A DNA stretch of 64,000 nucleotides from Pelagibius sp965227505. GTDB lineage: Bacteria > Pseudomonadota > Alphaproteobacteria > Kiloniellales > Kiloniellaceae. The notes under the pieces were generated by a model. It had not been told where the DNA came from. It saw only the letters and a list, made by a program, of their open reading frames with translations, and ran no database searches. The DNA lies in assembly GCF_965227505.1 (NCBI RefSeq), contig NZ_OZ245757.1, forward strand, positions 682,001 to 746,000, given 5' to 3'. Position 1 is the first letter of the stretch. Every line of letters starts with the position of its first letter. This document shows, one piece after another, positions 9,398-18,665 of the stretch. Made by a program: the position numbers and the translations under genes.

Positions 9398-10164
9398 GGC
9401 CCTCCCTTCAAAGCGGAAGCGTCCCCGTCGCCGCCTGCGTCGGGCGGCGCCATTGGGAAAAGCTCGGCGAGCCGGCGGCGGGCTGCCGGCAGAGCTTTGT
9501 CGCGGGGATGAAATATGTGCCGCTCCAGAAAGTACCCAGTCAACGCGAGGCCGTCTGCGACCTCCTCAATGCCTCCTTCCCCCCGGCCCAGAAGAAACCG
9601 CGGGAGAGGCAGGAGCTTCTCCTTGAAAGGCGCGCCCGCCGACAACGACACCGCGCGTCCCGAACGCGGGCTCACGTAGCTGAGTTGATCGTTGTCCCCG
9701 CCACCGGCGCAGCGGGTCAAGTCCAGTCCAAAGCCCAAGGATGCGAGCAGACCCAGTTCCCACCGCACATAGATCTCGGCCCAGTGGTCGTCCGACAGCG
9801 AGTCGAGAAGGACCAGAAGCCCCTGATAGCAGCCCGGATGCGGTTCGCGTTCAGGCATCGCCCCCTCGCAGACTGCCGTTGCAGCAACCAGACCCACAAG
9901 CCGGTCCGGATCGTCCATCGCCTGCGCTGCGTAAGGATGCAACAGCTCACATTCGAAGCGCCCGAGGTGCTCCGCCAGGCGGCCGGTCCAGACCGCCCTC
10001 ACCTGGTTCCCCGGCTGATAAACGCCTCTCGCCCGTGCACTCTGGGCGCCGCGGACAAGGCCTGCGTGACGGCCATGCGACTGGGTCAGAAGCTGTACGA
10101 CAGCCGAGGTTTCACCATGCGGTCGCACCGAAAGGACCACGGCTTCGTCGTCCCACTGCATCAA
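9394..10164 (-). CDS. recO: DNA repair protein RecO
   Basis: This 256-residue protein begins MMQWDDEAVVLSVRPHGETS, the OB-fold start of RecO, followed by GLVRGAQSARARG and the Leu-rich helical core (RWELGLLASLGFGLDLTRCA). It works with RecR to load RecA on SSB-coated DNA in gap repair. The position directly after era in an lepB-rnc-era-recO run is the standard alphaproteobacterial arrangement. The second Met is also a possible start. Of the zinc-finger cysteines of some RecO proteins, only one (LTRCAGGG) is evident. Confidence 0.93.
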   Translation of the reverse strand: MMQWDDEAVVLSVRPHGETSAVVQLLTQSHGRHAGLVRGAQSARARGVYQPGNQVRAVWTGRLAEHLGRFECELLHPYAAQAMDDPDRLVGLVAATAVCEGAMPEREPHPGCYQGLLVLLDSLSDDHWAEIYVRWELGLLASLGFGLDLTRCAGGGDNDQLSYVSPRSGRAVSLSAGAPFKEKLLPLPRFLLGRGEGGIEEVADGLALTGYFLERHIFHPRDKALPAARRRLAELFPMAPPDAGGDGDASALKGGP

Positions 10165-10203
10165 CGAACCCGGAGAGTCGCGGGCGAGGAAGAGAGATCA
10201 ACG

Positions 10204-11115
10204 CTAGGCATCGTACTCCAGCCCTAGTTGCCGATAGCGTTCCGGATCGTTGATCCAGTTCTCTCTGACCTTCACGAAGATGAAAAGGTGGACCGGCTGG
10301 CCCAAGGCCTCCTGAAGCTCTGCCTGGGTCGCCTCGCGCACGGCACGAATGGTCCGGCCACCCTTTCCCAGGCACATCGCCTTGTGCTGCTCTCGTGCGA
10401 CATAGACCGTCTGGTTGATCCTGACGGACCCGTCCTTGAACTCCTCCCAGTCTTCCGTCTCCACGGTCAGAGCGTAAGGCAGCTCTTGATGAAGGTTGAG
10501 GAACAGTTTCTCGCGCGTGAGCTCGGCCGCCATCATGCGCAGGGAAATGTCAGAGAGCTGATCTTCAGGAAAGAGCCACGGCCCTTCCGGCATCTGCTCG
10601 GCCAGGTAGTTCATGATATCCCGGAGACCGTCACCGGTAAGTGCCGAGATCATGAAAACCTCTTCAAAGGACGCCAGGGCCGAAAGCTGCGCCGTGAGGT
10701 CCAGAAGCCGCTCACGCTTCACAAGGTCGATTTTGTTCAGAACCAGAACGAGCCGGCCGGCACGCTTTGCCAGGCCTTCGATCACCTTGCGGGCATCATC
10801 GGAAACCCGTTTGCGGCCAGCATCGTAAACGAGCAACACCAGATCCGCGTCTTCAACGCCGGCCCAGGCCGCCTGCACCATCGCTCTTTCAAGCCTCCGG
10901 CTCGCATCGAAGATTCCCGGCGTATCGACGAAGACAATCTGGCTGTCGCCCTCAATCGCGATGCCGCGCACGCGCGTGCGCGTAGTCTGCACCTTGTGCG
11001 TAACGATGGAGATCTTGGCACCGACGAACTGGTTGACCAGAGTTGACTTGCCGGCATTTGGCGCCCCTACCACAGCCACAAGGCCGCATTTCTCTCGGGT
11101 CGGGTCGGCACTCAC
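10204..11115 (-). CDS. era: GTPase Era
   Basis: This 303-residue GTPase is required for 16S rRNA 3'-end maturation and 30S assembly. GTPase motifs are clear: GAPNAGKST (G1), DTPGIF (G3) and NKID (G4). The C-terminal KH domain contains GKGGRTIRAVREA. I choose the GTG at 11113-11115 rather than an upstream frame extension because its first bases overlap the rnc stop (GTGA) and the resulting N-terminus aligns with Era. An upstream extension of 65 residues in the same frame runs over rnc and looks like read-through of noncoding frame. Confidence 0.95.
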   Translation of the reverse strand: MSADPTREKCGLVAVVGAPNAGKSTLVNQFVGAKISIVTHKVQTTRTRVRGIAIEGDSQIVFVDTPGIFDASRRLERAMVQAAWAGVEDADLVLLVYDAGRKRVSDDARKVIEGLAKRAGRLVLVLNKIDLVKRERLLDLTAQLSALASFEEVFMISALTGDGLRDIMNYLAEQMPEGPWLFPEDQLSDISLRMMAAELTREKLFLNLHQELPYALTVETEDWEEFKDGSVRINQTVYVAREQHKAMCLGKGGRTIRAVREATQAELQEALGQPVHLFIFVKVRENWINDPERYRQLGLEYDA

Positions 11116-11849
11116 GACGGTTCCTCCCCAAGAACGCCAAGCAGCTTGGCCGCCGCTTCCTGCTCGGCTGCGCGCTTGGACCTGCCCTGCCCTTCTATCG
11201 CCGGAAAACCCTGTACCTCCACGCTTATGGTGAACAGCGGTGCATGCGCCGGGCCGCTGCGGTCCCTCTCTGCGTAGCTCGGCAAAGGAAGGCCGCGGCC
11301 CTGCGCCCATTCCTGAAGCTTGGTCTTGGCATCCTGTGGCGGCGCTATGTCGGCCGCAATGTGGTCGCGCCAGTTCGCGCCGATGAAGCGCTGAGCGGTT
11401 TCGAGGCCGCCATCGAGATAGAGCGCTGCGATCACGGCTTCGCAGGTGTCCGCCAGCAGACCGGGATTATCGCGCTCGCCGCGCCCGCTTTCTCCCATCT
11501 CCAGGCGAATGAAGCGGCCAAGATCAAGACTCCGCGCCACCGCGGCCAGGGTCTCTTTCCGCACCAGCTGGGCGTGTCTGCGCGCCAACTGGCCTTCGGT
11601 TTCCAGGGGGAACTCCTGAAAAAGCATCTCCGCAACCACGAGGCCCAGTACCCGGTCACCAAGAAATTCGAGGCGCTCGTAATCACCGCCGTCGTAACTG
11701 GGATCTGCTGAGACGCTGGGGTGGGTCAGCGCCCGCTCGAGACACTCCAGGGCTCTGAAGCTGTACCCTAGGCGCTGCTCCAGCGGAGCGAGCATATCGC
11801 TACCACTCGCCGCGGTCTGCGCAGTTGGAAACTCGTCATTGGATGGCAT
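11112..11849 (-). CDS. rnc: Ribonuclease III
   Basis: This 245-residue double-stranded-RNA endonuclease has the catalytic signature ERLEFLGDRVLGLVVAEML at about residues 52-70 and a second acidic cluster in DTCEAVIAALYLDGG. The C-terminal dsRNA-binding domain starts near DAKTKLQEWAQGRGL. The ATG at 11849 overlaps the 3' end of lepB, matching tight coupling in the lepB-rnc-era-recO operon. A longer frame-open extension upstream lies inside lepB and is not used. Confidence 0.94.
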   Translation of the reverse strand: MPSNDEFPTAQTAASGSDMLAPLEQRLGYSFRALECLERALTHPSVSADPSYDGGDYERLEFLGDRVLGLVVAEMLFQEFPLETEGQLARRHAQLVRKETLAAVARSLDLGRFIRLEMGESGRGERDNPGLLADTCEAVIAALYLDGGLETAQRFIGANWRDHIAADIAPPQDAKTKLQEWAQGRGLPLPSYAERDRSGPAHAPLFTISVEVQGFPAIEGQGRSKRAAEQEAAAKLLGVLGEEPS

Positions 11850-12630
11850 CGCCGATCCGGCCAAAACGAATTGCCCCAGGCCAGCGCCAAACCTCCCACC
11901 AGGAGGCGCTGCTGTCATGCGAGAAGAAAAGCACGTCAGCACGGCCCACAAGATTTTCGAAGGGAATCTGCCCCACGCTTCTCGACCGGCTGTCCTGACT
12001 GTTGTCTCTGTTATCGCCCATGGCAAAGACGTGTCCCGGCCGCACCACCTCCGGCCCCCAGTTGTCCCAGGGAGCTGTGTCCATCTGCTCATGGATAAGA
12101 TGGCGTCGACCGTTGGGGAGAGTCTCCCAGTAGACCGCGCCCTGTGCCGAGGGATAGTCCACCGCCTCAAGCTCGGAGGGCAGCAGACGCTCGCGCTCGG
12201 CCGGCTCGCCGTTGATGTAGAGTACGCCTTCACGTACTTCGATCTCGTCTCCGGGCAGTCCGACAATGCGCTTGATGTAGTCTGTCTTGACATCCCGCGG
12301 GGTTCTGAACACCGCAACGTCGCCCATCTCCGGTTCGGAGAAGAAAACCCGGCCATCGAAAAGATCCGGACTGAATGGCAGAGAATACTTGCTGTAGCCA
12401 TAGGACAGCTTCGAAACGAAAAGATAGTCGCCGATCAGCAGTGTCGGCTCCATTGAGCTCGAAGGGATGTTGAAGGGCTCGTAAGCGAAAGTGCGGACAC
12501 CAAGCGCGATCAGCACGGCAATAACGACGGTGCGCAGGGTTTCCATCAGCGCGCCGGTCGAGGATTGGCCGCTTTCGACGCTCTTCTCCGGATCTGTATC
12601 CGGACCTCTGTTGCTCATTGAATTGTCCAT
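11836..12630 (-). CDS. lepB: Signal peptidase I
   Basis: This 264-residue inner-membrane serine protease removes signal peptides of exported proteins. The single N-terminal helix is TLRTVVIAVLIALGVRTFAY. The catalytic Ser lies in NIPSSSMEPTL and the catalytic Lys in DYIKRIVGLPGD. The later signature GDNRDNSQDSR is intact. The ATG at 12630 is chosen; a TTG at 12663 would add eleven residues and cannot be excluded. The gene sits between acpS and rnc in the conserved operon. Confidence 0.94.
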   Translation of the reverse strand: MDNSMSNRGPDTDPEKSVESGQSSTGALMETLRTVVIAVLIALGVRTFAYEPFNIPSSSMEPTLLIGDYLFVSKLSYGYSKYSLPFSPDLFDGRVFFSEPEMGDVAVFRTPRDVKTDYIKRIVGLPGDEIEVREGVLYINGEPAERERLLPSELEAVDYPSAQGAVYWETLPNGRRHLIHEQMDTAPWDNWGPEVVRPGHVFAMGDNRDNSQDSRSRSVGQIPFENLVGRADVLFFSHDSSASWWEVWRWPGAIRFGRIGDAIQ

Positions 12631-12677
12631 TGTCGTCTGCTGCGCTGCGCGTTCTCGGGCCAAGGCCCGGCTTTTCC

Positions 12678-13082
12678 CTACTCGCCCGGCAAGGCGCTGA
12701 TGATCACGATGACCTGTGCAAGCGGATAGTCATCGGTAATCGTAATGTCAATCTGTGCTCGCATGCCCGCCGGTGTAAGCTCTTCCAGCCTTGCCGCTGC
12801 TCCGCGGGTCAGCGCCATGGTCGGCTTGCCGCTTGGCAGGTTGACGACACCCAGGTCGCGCCAGTGCACGCCTCGCCGGGGAACACCTGTTCCCAGAGCC
12901 TTGGCGCAAGCCTCCTTGGCCGCGAACCTCTTGGCGTAGCTGGCGGCACGGGCGGCCCGGCGATCCGATTTCTGCCGTTCAACGTCAGTGAAGCAGCGCT
13001 GCGTGAAGCGCTCGCCAAAGCGATCGAGGGTTTTCTCAATGCGCCGGATATCGATCAGGTCGCTGCCCAGGCCCAGTATCAT
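12678..13082 (-). CDS. acpS: Holo-acyl-carrier-protein synthase
   Basis: This 134-residue enzyme transfers 4'-phosphopantetheine from CoA to acyl carrier protein. It starts MILGLGSDLIDIRRIEKTL, carrying the metal-binding Asp of the GxDL motif. The second motif, KRFAAKEACAKALGTG, carries the conserved Glu and Lys. Length and motif order fit AcpS. It lies between pdxJ and lepB in the same orientation, a typical alphaproteobacterial neighbourhood. Confidence 0.94.
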   Translation of the reverse strand: MILGLGSDLIDIRRIEKTLDRFGERFTQRCFTDVERQKSDRRAARAASYAKRFAAKEACAKALGTGVPRRGVHWRDLGVVNLPSGKPTMALTRGAAARLEELTPAGMRAQIDITITDDYPLAQVIVIISALPGE

Positions 13083-13121
13083 GCGACCAGCCCGGTCTCA
13101 TCAAACCCTGAAAATGCCGGA

Positions 13122-13892
13122 CTAGGCGCTCCGCGCACTCCCGGCCTCCGCACGTGCCTTGTCCATCAGGGCCCGCATTCTGCGGATCGAACTGTCGAAG
13201 CCGCCAAAAATCGCTTCTCCAACCAGGAAGTGGCCGATGTTCAGTTCGGCAATTGTGGGGATCGCCGCCACCGCTCCGACCGTGTCGAACGTCAGGCCGT
13301 GGCCAGCGTGGCACTCCAGCCCCAGCTCCGCAGCCTGCTCCGCTGCCTGGCGGAGCTGCTCGAGGCACTGCTTTGTGCGCTCGCCCTCTGGGTCCTCAAG
13401 AAAGGCTTCGCAGTAGGCACCCGTGTGCAGTTCGACGACGGGCGCGCCGAGCGACACAGCAGCTCGCAACTGCTCCCCGTCCGCTTCGATGAAGAGGGAT
13501 ACCCGGGAACCCGCCTCGCGCAGACTGCTGACAAAATGCTGAAGGTGGTTGTGGCCCCCGGCAGCATCTAGTCCGCCCTCGGTCGTTCGCTCCTCCCGTC
13601 GCTCGGGCACGATACAAGCGGCATGCGGCCGATGGCGCAGGGCAATGTCCAGCATTTCCTCGGTTGCGGCCATCTCCAGGTTCAGCGGAATGTCCAGTTC
13701 GGCCGTCAGCCGCTCGATATCGCTGTCGGAGATGTGACGTCGATCCTCACGCAGATGAGCGGTGATTCCATCGGCGCCGGCCGCCGCCGCCAGCCGCGCC
13801 GCGCGCACCGGATCAGGATGCAGGCCGCCGCGGGCGTTCCTGATCGTGGCAACGTGGTCGATGTTCACACCAAGCCTAAGGTGTCGGTTCAA
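13122..13892 (-). CDS. pdxJ: Pyridoxine 5'-phosphate synthase
   Basis: This 256-residue TIM-barrel enzyme condenses 3-amino-2-oxopropyl phosphate with deoxyxylulose 5-phosphate to give pyridoxine 5'-phosphate. Diagnostic segments are LRLGVNIDHVATIRNARGG at the N-terminus, GADGITAHLREDRRHI, and the C-terminal LNIGHFLVGEAIFGG. Its stop lies about 40 bases before acpS. Its ATG overlaps the stop of the upstream DUF2062 gene by four bases. Confidence 0.95.
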   Translation of the reverse strand: MNRHLRLGVNIDHVATIRNARGGLHPDPVRAARLAAAAGADGITAHLREDRRHISDSDIERLTAELDIPLNLEMAATEEMLDIALRHRPHAACIVPERREERTTEGGLDAAGGHNHLQHFVSSLREAGSRVSLFIEADGEQLRAAVSLGAPVVELHTGAYCEAFLEDPEGERTKQCLEQLRQAAEQAAELGLECHAGHGLTFDTVGAVAAIPTIAELNIGHFLVGEAIFGGFDSSIRRMRALMDKARAEAGSARSA

Positions 13893-14506
13893 GGCTGCCT
13901 CTCATAGTCTTTGGCAACGCGGAAGGCCTTTCCCCGCTTAGCCGGGCGGCCCTTGGACCCACGGGCCTCTCGCGAGTGCCTGAGTTTCCGGCGAATGCGC
14001 CGGCGCCTGGCCCGCTGATACTGGTCCACGGTTTGCTTGATGGGCCAAAAGAAGACGAACCACGCAAGAATAGCTGTCGGCACGCCCCCGACCGCCATGG
14101 GAAGCAGCACCTTCAGCGGATTCTCAGTTATGTATCCCAATGAAAGGCTTTGTGGCAGGGCCGTCAAGTCATCGTTGCCGATGAGCCATGTCCCGAGACT
14201 GTAAATCCACAGCCAGATAAAGGGAAATGTCCAAGGGTTTCCGACAACGGTGCCGATGGCCGCGGCAAGGAGGTTTCCGCGCAGAACAACCGCCAAAACA
14301 GCCGCAAGGATAAAGTGGAGGCCGATAAAGGGGGTAAACGAGATGGCCGCGCCCGAGGCAAATCCGGCCGCAATGCGATAGGGCGTGCCGGGCAGTCGCC
14401 GCAAGCGATGCGCGACATAAGTCCCGGAGCGGCGCCATCCGCCCTTCGGCCAAACAACATCGAGCACTCGCTGAAACGCGGGGCGGGGCTTACGGCGCTT
14501 GAACAT
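13889..14506 (-). CDS. DUF2062 membrane protein
   Basis: This 205-residue protein has the DUF2062 core YRIAAGFASGAAISFTPFIG followed by hydrophobic helices (FILAAVLAVVLRGNLLAAAIG, then GNPWTFPFIWLWIYSLGTWL). One further helix lies near residues 140-160. The C-terminus is very basic (RRRRIRRKLRHSREARGSKG region), suggesting a cytoplasmic or nucleic-acid-facing tail. The family is widespread in Proteobacteria but has no established biochemical function. It lies between rel and pdxJ in the same operon-like run. Confidence 0.88.
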   Translation of the reverse strand: MFKRRKPRPAFQRVLDVVWPKGGWRRSGTYVAHRLRRLPGTPYRIAAGFASGAAISFTPFIGLHFILAAVLAVVLRGNLLAAAIGTVVGNPWTFPFIWLWIYSLGTWLIGNDDLTALPQSLSLGYITENPLKVLLPMAVGGVPTAILAWFVFFWPIKQTVDQYQRARRRRIRRKLRHSREARGSKGRPAKRGKAFRVAKDYERQP

Positions 14507-14540
14507 CTTCTGATCCTAAACGCAAAAGATGGCCGTGACC

Positions 14541-16685
14541 TTAACCGCGCGCCCGTTCGACGGAAGTAATGACCGGCATGGCCCTCAACGCCGCGATTAT
14601 ATTTGTCAAGTGCTTGACGCTGGTGACCTCTACGTCAATAAGCATCTCAAAGAAATCTGTCGAGCGATTTGTAATCTTTAGATTGCTTATATTTCCATTA
14701 TTCTTTCCGATGATCGTGGAAAGCCCCCCGAGGCTGCCCGGCTCGTTCGCGACGATCACGTGCAGTCTTCCCGTTCGTTGTTCCTCGCTGTCATCCACAT
14801 CCCACGCCAGATCGACCCAGCGCTCCGGTGTCGCCTGAAAACTCTCCAGTGTATCGCAGTCTATGGTGTGCACGGTGACGCCTTTTCCCGTGGTGACAAT
14901 CCCAACGATGCGGTCCCCGGGCAGGGGGTGACAGCAATGCGCATAGTGTACCGCCATGCCGGGGATCAGTCCCTTGATGGGGACTGACGTCTCCTTGTTT
15001 TTCCCCTGCCGCGCGCGCGCCCGCGCAATCGGGACGACTTTCGGCTGTGCGGCCTCGGCCTTTGCGCCAGGGAAGACTGCCACGACAACCTCCCGCCCGG
15101 TCAAATGCCCCTGCCCGACGGCGGCACTGAGGTCCGTCACGGTGTCGTACCGAAAGCGCTTGAGAACCGTCTCCAGAGCCTTCTCGCTGAAGTCGTAGCC
15201 CTCCTGTCGAAACGCCTTTTGAAGGATCTGACGGCCAAGCTCCGTGTACTGCTCAAGCTGCTTCAGCCTGACAAAGCGACGAATGCGCGCCTTTGCCTTG
15301 CCGCTGACGACAAACTGCTCCCAGTCGGGCGACGGAGTCTGCGCCCGTGAAGTGATGATCTCCACCTGATCGCCGTTTTGAAGCGGCGCGCGAAGCTGCA
15401 CCATGCGGCCGTTGACCTTTGCGCCGACACAGGTATCGCCGACCTCGGAATGTACGGCGTAGGCAAAGTCTACGGGCGTGGCCCCTCTTGGCAGGGCAAT
15501 GACGGCCCCCTTCGGCGTGAAGCAGAAGACCTGGTCCTGAAACATCTCAAGCTTCGTGTGCTCGAGAAACTCCTCCGGATTGTCGGCATGCTCCAGAATG
15601 TCCAGCAGCTCGCGCATCCAACGATACTGCTTGCCTTCCACCTGGGGATGGCTCTGCTTGTACTGCCAGTGTGCCGCGACGCCATACTCGGCAACCTCGT
15701 GCATGTCGTGGGTCCGGATCTGGACCTCAATCCGATGGCGTTCGGGACCGATGATCGTGGTGTGAAGCGAGCTGTAGCCGTTTGGCTTCGGAATGGAGAT
15801 ATAGTCCTTGAAGCGGCCGGGCACGACCGGATAGCGGCTGTGGAGAAGACCCAGGGCGTGGTAACAGTCTCCGGGCGTATCGACGACAATCCGGAATGCC
15901 ATGATGTCGGAGAGCTGCTCGAAGGTGATGTTCTTGCGCTGCATTTTGCGCCAGACCGAGTAAGGGGTCTTCATCCTGCCGGAAACCGCAGCCTTTATGC
16001 CTTCGCTCGTCAGCGTGTTGCGCAGCTCTTCGATGATCCGCCCGGAAAGGTCCTGCCCCTGGCCCCGCAGGAAATCGAGGCGCGCCAGAACGGACTCGCG
16101 CCCATCCTTGTTCAACTCTGCGAACGCCAGGTCCTCGAGTTGGTCCTTGAACCCGTGCATTCCGATGCGCTCGGCCAGCGGGGCATAGATATCCATGGTT
16201 TCGCGGGCGATCCGGCGGCGCTTCTCCTCAGAGTTGATGAAGTGCAGGGTCTGCATGTTGTGCAGACGATCAGCAAGCTTCACCAGGAGCACGCGAATAT
16301 CCTCAGACATTGCGACAAGAAGCTTACGGAAGTTCTCGGCATGCTTGGTTTCTTCGGACTGAAGCTCTAGGCGTCCAAGCTTAGTGACGCCATCGACCAG
16401 GCGCGCGATCTCGCCGCCAAAATGAGCTTCCAGATCGTCAAGGGAGGCATCCGTGTCTTCCACGACATCGTGGAGCAAGGCCGTGATGATCGAAGAATCG
16501 TCGAGCTTCAGGTCGGTCAGGATGCCTGCGACTTCAATCGGATGTGAGAAGTAGGGATCGCCCGAAGCACGGGTCTGCGTACCATGCGCTTTCATGGCAT
16601 AGACATATGCGCGGTTGAGGGCGTCCTCATCCGCGCCCGGGTCATAGGATTTGACCCGTTCGACCAGTTCGAACTGCCGGATCAT
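14541..16685 (-). CDS. relA/spoT: Bifunctional (p)ppGpp synthetase/hydrolase (Rel/SpoT)
   Basis: This 714-residue protein controls the stringent response. The N-terminal HD hydrolase has HPIEVAGIL and LLHDVVEDT (about residues 48-75), so hydrolysis is likely intact. The synthetase region has GRFKDYISIPKPNGYSSLHT near residues 290-310. A TGS domain follows (FAYAVHSEVGDTCVGAKVNG), and a C-terminal ACT domain begins around residue 640 (LHVIVANEPGSLGGLS). Alphaproteobacteria normally have one such bifunctional enzyme. It lies downstream of rpoZ on the same strand, as usual. Confidence 0.95.
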   Translation of the reverse strand: MIRQFELVERVKSYDPGADEDALNRAYVYAMKAHGTQTRASGDPYFSHPIEVAGILTDLKLDDSSIITALLHDVVEDTDASLDDLEAHFGGEIARLVDGVTKLGRLELQSEETKHAENFRKLLVAMSEDIRVLLVKLADRLHNMQTLHFINSEEKRRRIARETMDIYAPLAERIGMHGFKDQLEDLAFAELNKDGRESVLARLDFLRGQGQDLSGRIIEELRNTLTSEGIKAAVSGRMKTPYSVWRKMQRKNITFEQLSDIMAFRIVVDTPGDCYHALGLLHSRYPVVPGRFKDYISIPKPNGYSSLHTTIIGPERHRIEVQIRTHDMHEVAEYGVAAHWQYKQSHPQVEGKQYRWMRELLDILEHADNPEEFLEHTKLEMFQDQVFCFTPKGAVIALPRGATPVDFAYAVHSEVGDTCVGAKVNGRMVQLRAPLQNGDQVEIITSRAQTPSPDWEQFVVSGKAKARIRRFVRLKQLEQYTELGRQILQKAFRQEGYDFSEKALETVLKRFRYDTVTDLSAAVGQGHLTGREVVVAVFPGAKAEAAQPKVVPIARARARQGKNKETSVPIKGLIPGMAVHYAHCCHPLPGDRIVGIVTTGKGVTVHTIDCDTLESFQATPERWVDLAWDVDDSEEQRTGRLHVIVANEPGSLGGLSTIIGKNNGNISNLKITNRSTDFFEMLIDVEVTSVKHLTNIIAALRAMPVITSVERARG

Positions 16686-16821
16686 GCCGTTTTTGACCCG
16701 TGCCTTGCCAATAAACCGATTAAAACGATTCCAGCATAGGCGCTAGGCTGCTGGTCGCCAAGTCCAAGAATGCGGCTGCAGCAGCGCAATACGGCTGCTT
16801 GAAAACCCGAGAAAGCGAAGC

Positions 16822-17199
16822 TTATTGCTGTTCTTCGGAGGCCTCAGAAACCTCCGGGTCCGATGCCTCCGCCGGCGCCTCCACCGTCGGGCCGGCGCCC
16901 AGCCCCTGCTCGGCAGCAGTCGGAATGACGAGATTGTCCGGCTCGACGACATCGTCTTCCGGCTCATCCTGCTCGCTTTGCTTCTGGAGACCGGTAATCA
17001 GCGCATCTCCCAGGGCGTCAAGGCTGATTGTCTGGTCCGCAATCTCCCGCAAGGCCACGACCGGGTTCTTGTCGTTGTCCCGGTCCAGGGTCAGCGGTGC
17101 TCCCGCCGAGATGTCTCGCGCACGCTGGGCAGCCTTCATGACCAACTCAAAGCGGTTGGGGACCTGTAAGACGCAGTCTTCGACTGTTACCCGTGCCAT
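16822..17199 (-). CDS. rpoZ: RNA polymerase omega subunit
   Basis: This 125-residue protein begins MARVTVEDCVLQVPNRFELV, then MKAAQRARDISAG, the omega signature. Downstream are ALREIADQTISLDALGDAL and a long acidic, Pro/Ala-rich tail typical of alphaproteobacterial omega. The ATG at 17199 is chosen over one three codons upstream because it matches the conserved MARVTVEDC start and is preceded by a GAGG ribosome site. Omega assists RNA polymerase assembly. The next gene downstream is rel. Confidence 0.95.
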   Translation of the reverse strand: MARVTVEDCVLQVPNRFELVMKAAQRARDISAGAPLTLDRDNDKNPVVALREIADQTISLDALGDALITGLQKQSEQDEPEDDVVEPDNLVIPTAAEQGLGAGPTVEAPAEASDPEVSEASEEQQ

Positions 17200-17329
17200 C
17201 TGCGGCAACCTCTCCTAATGGGAAGCGAAACCTCTGCCCGGCATTCACCCGCGGCGGGCGGAATATATGGACCGAACGGCGGCTTTACAAGCCTCAAGCG
17301 GAGAGCAAAATAACACAAATAATATGTAT

Positions 17330-17839
17330 TTAAAGAATGCGCTCAACCGCTTGACTGGCGGGCAAACGTCTCAGCATCTCTGCGGCCGTCTCGCCCGTCA
17401 CCGGGTGATGCCAACTCGGCACCAGTTCCACCAGTGGCTTTAAGACGAAGGCCCGCTCTGCAATCCTGGGATGTGGCAAAACGACGGCCGACCCTTCTTC
17501 GGTTCGCCGATCATCAAATGTCAGAAGATCGAGGTCCAGCACGCGGCTCTCGTTCTTCTGCCGCCGGATCCTGCCGAACCGGCTCTCGACCTCATGCAAA
17601 CGGGCCAGAAGGTCCTCGGCTAGCATGCGCGCCTGGACACGCGCCGCGCCGTTCACATACCAAGGTTGATCGGAAACAGGTACGGGGGCTGAGCGGTACC
17701 AGGAACTTCGCTGGACCACCTCGATGCCGTAGTCTGGTAGGGCTTTCAAGGCCGCCTCGAGGGTTTCCCGTGGTGTGCCATGTTCCCTGGTCTCAAGATT
17801 GGATCCCAACGCGACGAGGATCACCTGACAGCCCTCCAT
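17330..17839 (-). CDS. folK: 2-amino-4-hydroxy-6-hydroxymethyldihydropteridine diphosphokinase
   Basis: This 169-residue enzyme pyrophosphorylates the pterin precursor in folate synthesis. Signatures are VALGSNLETREHG at the start, SSWYRSAPVPVSDQPWYVNG, and the HPPK signature RVLDLDLLTFDD then LPHPRIAERAFVL. The two conserved Asp of LDLDLL, which bind magnesium, are present. It is the first gene of the minus-strand housekeeping run, with a short AT-rich gap before rpoZ. Confidence 0.94.
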   Translation of the reverse strand: MEGCQVILVALGSNLETREHGTPRETLEAALKALPDYGIEVVQRSSWYRSAPVPVSDQPWYVNGAARVQARMLAEDLLARLHEVESRFGRIRRQKNESRVLDLDLLTFDDRRTEEGSAVVLPHPRIAERAFVLKPLVELVPSWHHPVTGETAAEMLRRLPASQAVERIL

Positions 17840-18009
17840 TTCGCAGCTCTCTTGCGCCGCCTGGGCAACGGCATAAATCTATGGCGAAGAAAATGCGATT
17901 GATTTCTTCAGTTTGCTGGATCTCGCGTGTAGATTGATACTGCCACAACAGATTGGAAAAGATGCCTAGCGGGCATTAGTAAAACAGTATTCGGTTCGGA
18001 AGGATTGTT

Positions 18010-18645
18010 ATGAATCTCTATGACCAGGAACGGGTCGCATTATTCATTGACGGCGCAAACCTCTATGCCACCGCTCGGTCTCTTGGTTTCGATATCGATT
18101 ACAAGCGGCTGCTCGATGTATTCAACGGGCGCTGCAATTTAGTGCGCGCGCTTTATTACACGGCCCTTATAGAAGACCAGGAGTATTCGCCAATCAGGCC
18201 TTTGGTCGACTGGCTGGATTACAACGGCTACACCATGGTGACCAAGCCGACAAAGGAATTCACGGACGCTGCGGGGCGGCGAAAAGTGAAAGGCAACATG
18301 GACATCGAACTCGCGGTCGATGTTATGGAGATGGTCGATCGCCTCGATCATGTGGTCCTGTTCTCTGGAGACGGCGATTTCAGACGTCTTGTGGAGGCCG
18401 TACAAAGACGCGGCTGCCGGGTGACCGTCGTCTCGACCATCAGGTCGCAACCGCCGATGATCGCCGATGAACTGCGCCGCCAGGCCGACACCTTTGTGGA
18501 CCTGGCCGACCTGCAGTCGCAGATTGCCCGGCAGCTTCCGGGGGACCGGGCAAGAGCGGGGGAGCGGTTGCGCCAGGACGGCTACCAGGACGATCACTTC
18601 TCGGATGACGATGACGGCGAGTATTTTGAGGACGAAGCCGTCTAG
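18010..18645 (+). CDS. NYN domain protein, LabA/DUF88 family
   Basis: This 211-residue protein has the NYN (PIN-like) fold motifs: VALFIDGANLYATARSLG at the N-terminus, KGNMDIELAVDVMEM, and LFSGDGDFRRLVEAVQRRGC. The conserved acidic residues are at the expected places for a metal-dependent RNase. A Gln/Arg-rich stretch and a strongly acidic tail (DDHFSDDDDGEYFEDE) follow. The family is near-universal in Alphaproteobacteria at this position beside folK; RNA cleavage is predicted, not proven. A 170-bp AT-richer gap upstream is the likely promoter region. Confidence 0.9.
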   Translation: MNLYDQERVALFIDGANLYATARSLGFDIDYKRLLDVFNGRCNLVRALYYTALIEDQEYSPIRPLVDWLDYNGYTMVTKPTKEFTDAAGRRKVKGNMDIELAVDVMEMVDRLDHVVLFSGDGDFRRLVEAVQRRGCRVTVVSTIRSQPPMIADELRRQADTFVDLADLQSQIARQLPGDRARAGERLRQDGYQDDHFSDDDDGEYFEDEAV

Positions 18646-18665
18646 CCAGAATTCGGAACTTAGAA

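Noticed and set aside
11115..11310. 65-residue N-terminal extension of Era
   Set aside because: It overlaps rnc, has noncoding composition, and the GTG at 11115 gives the normal Era start coupled to the rnc stop.
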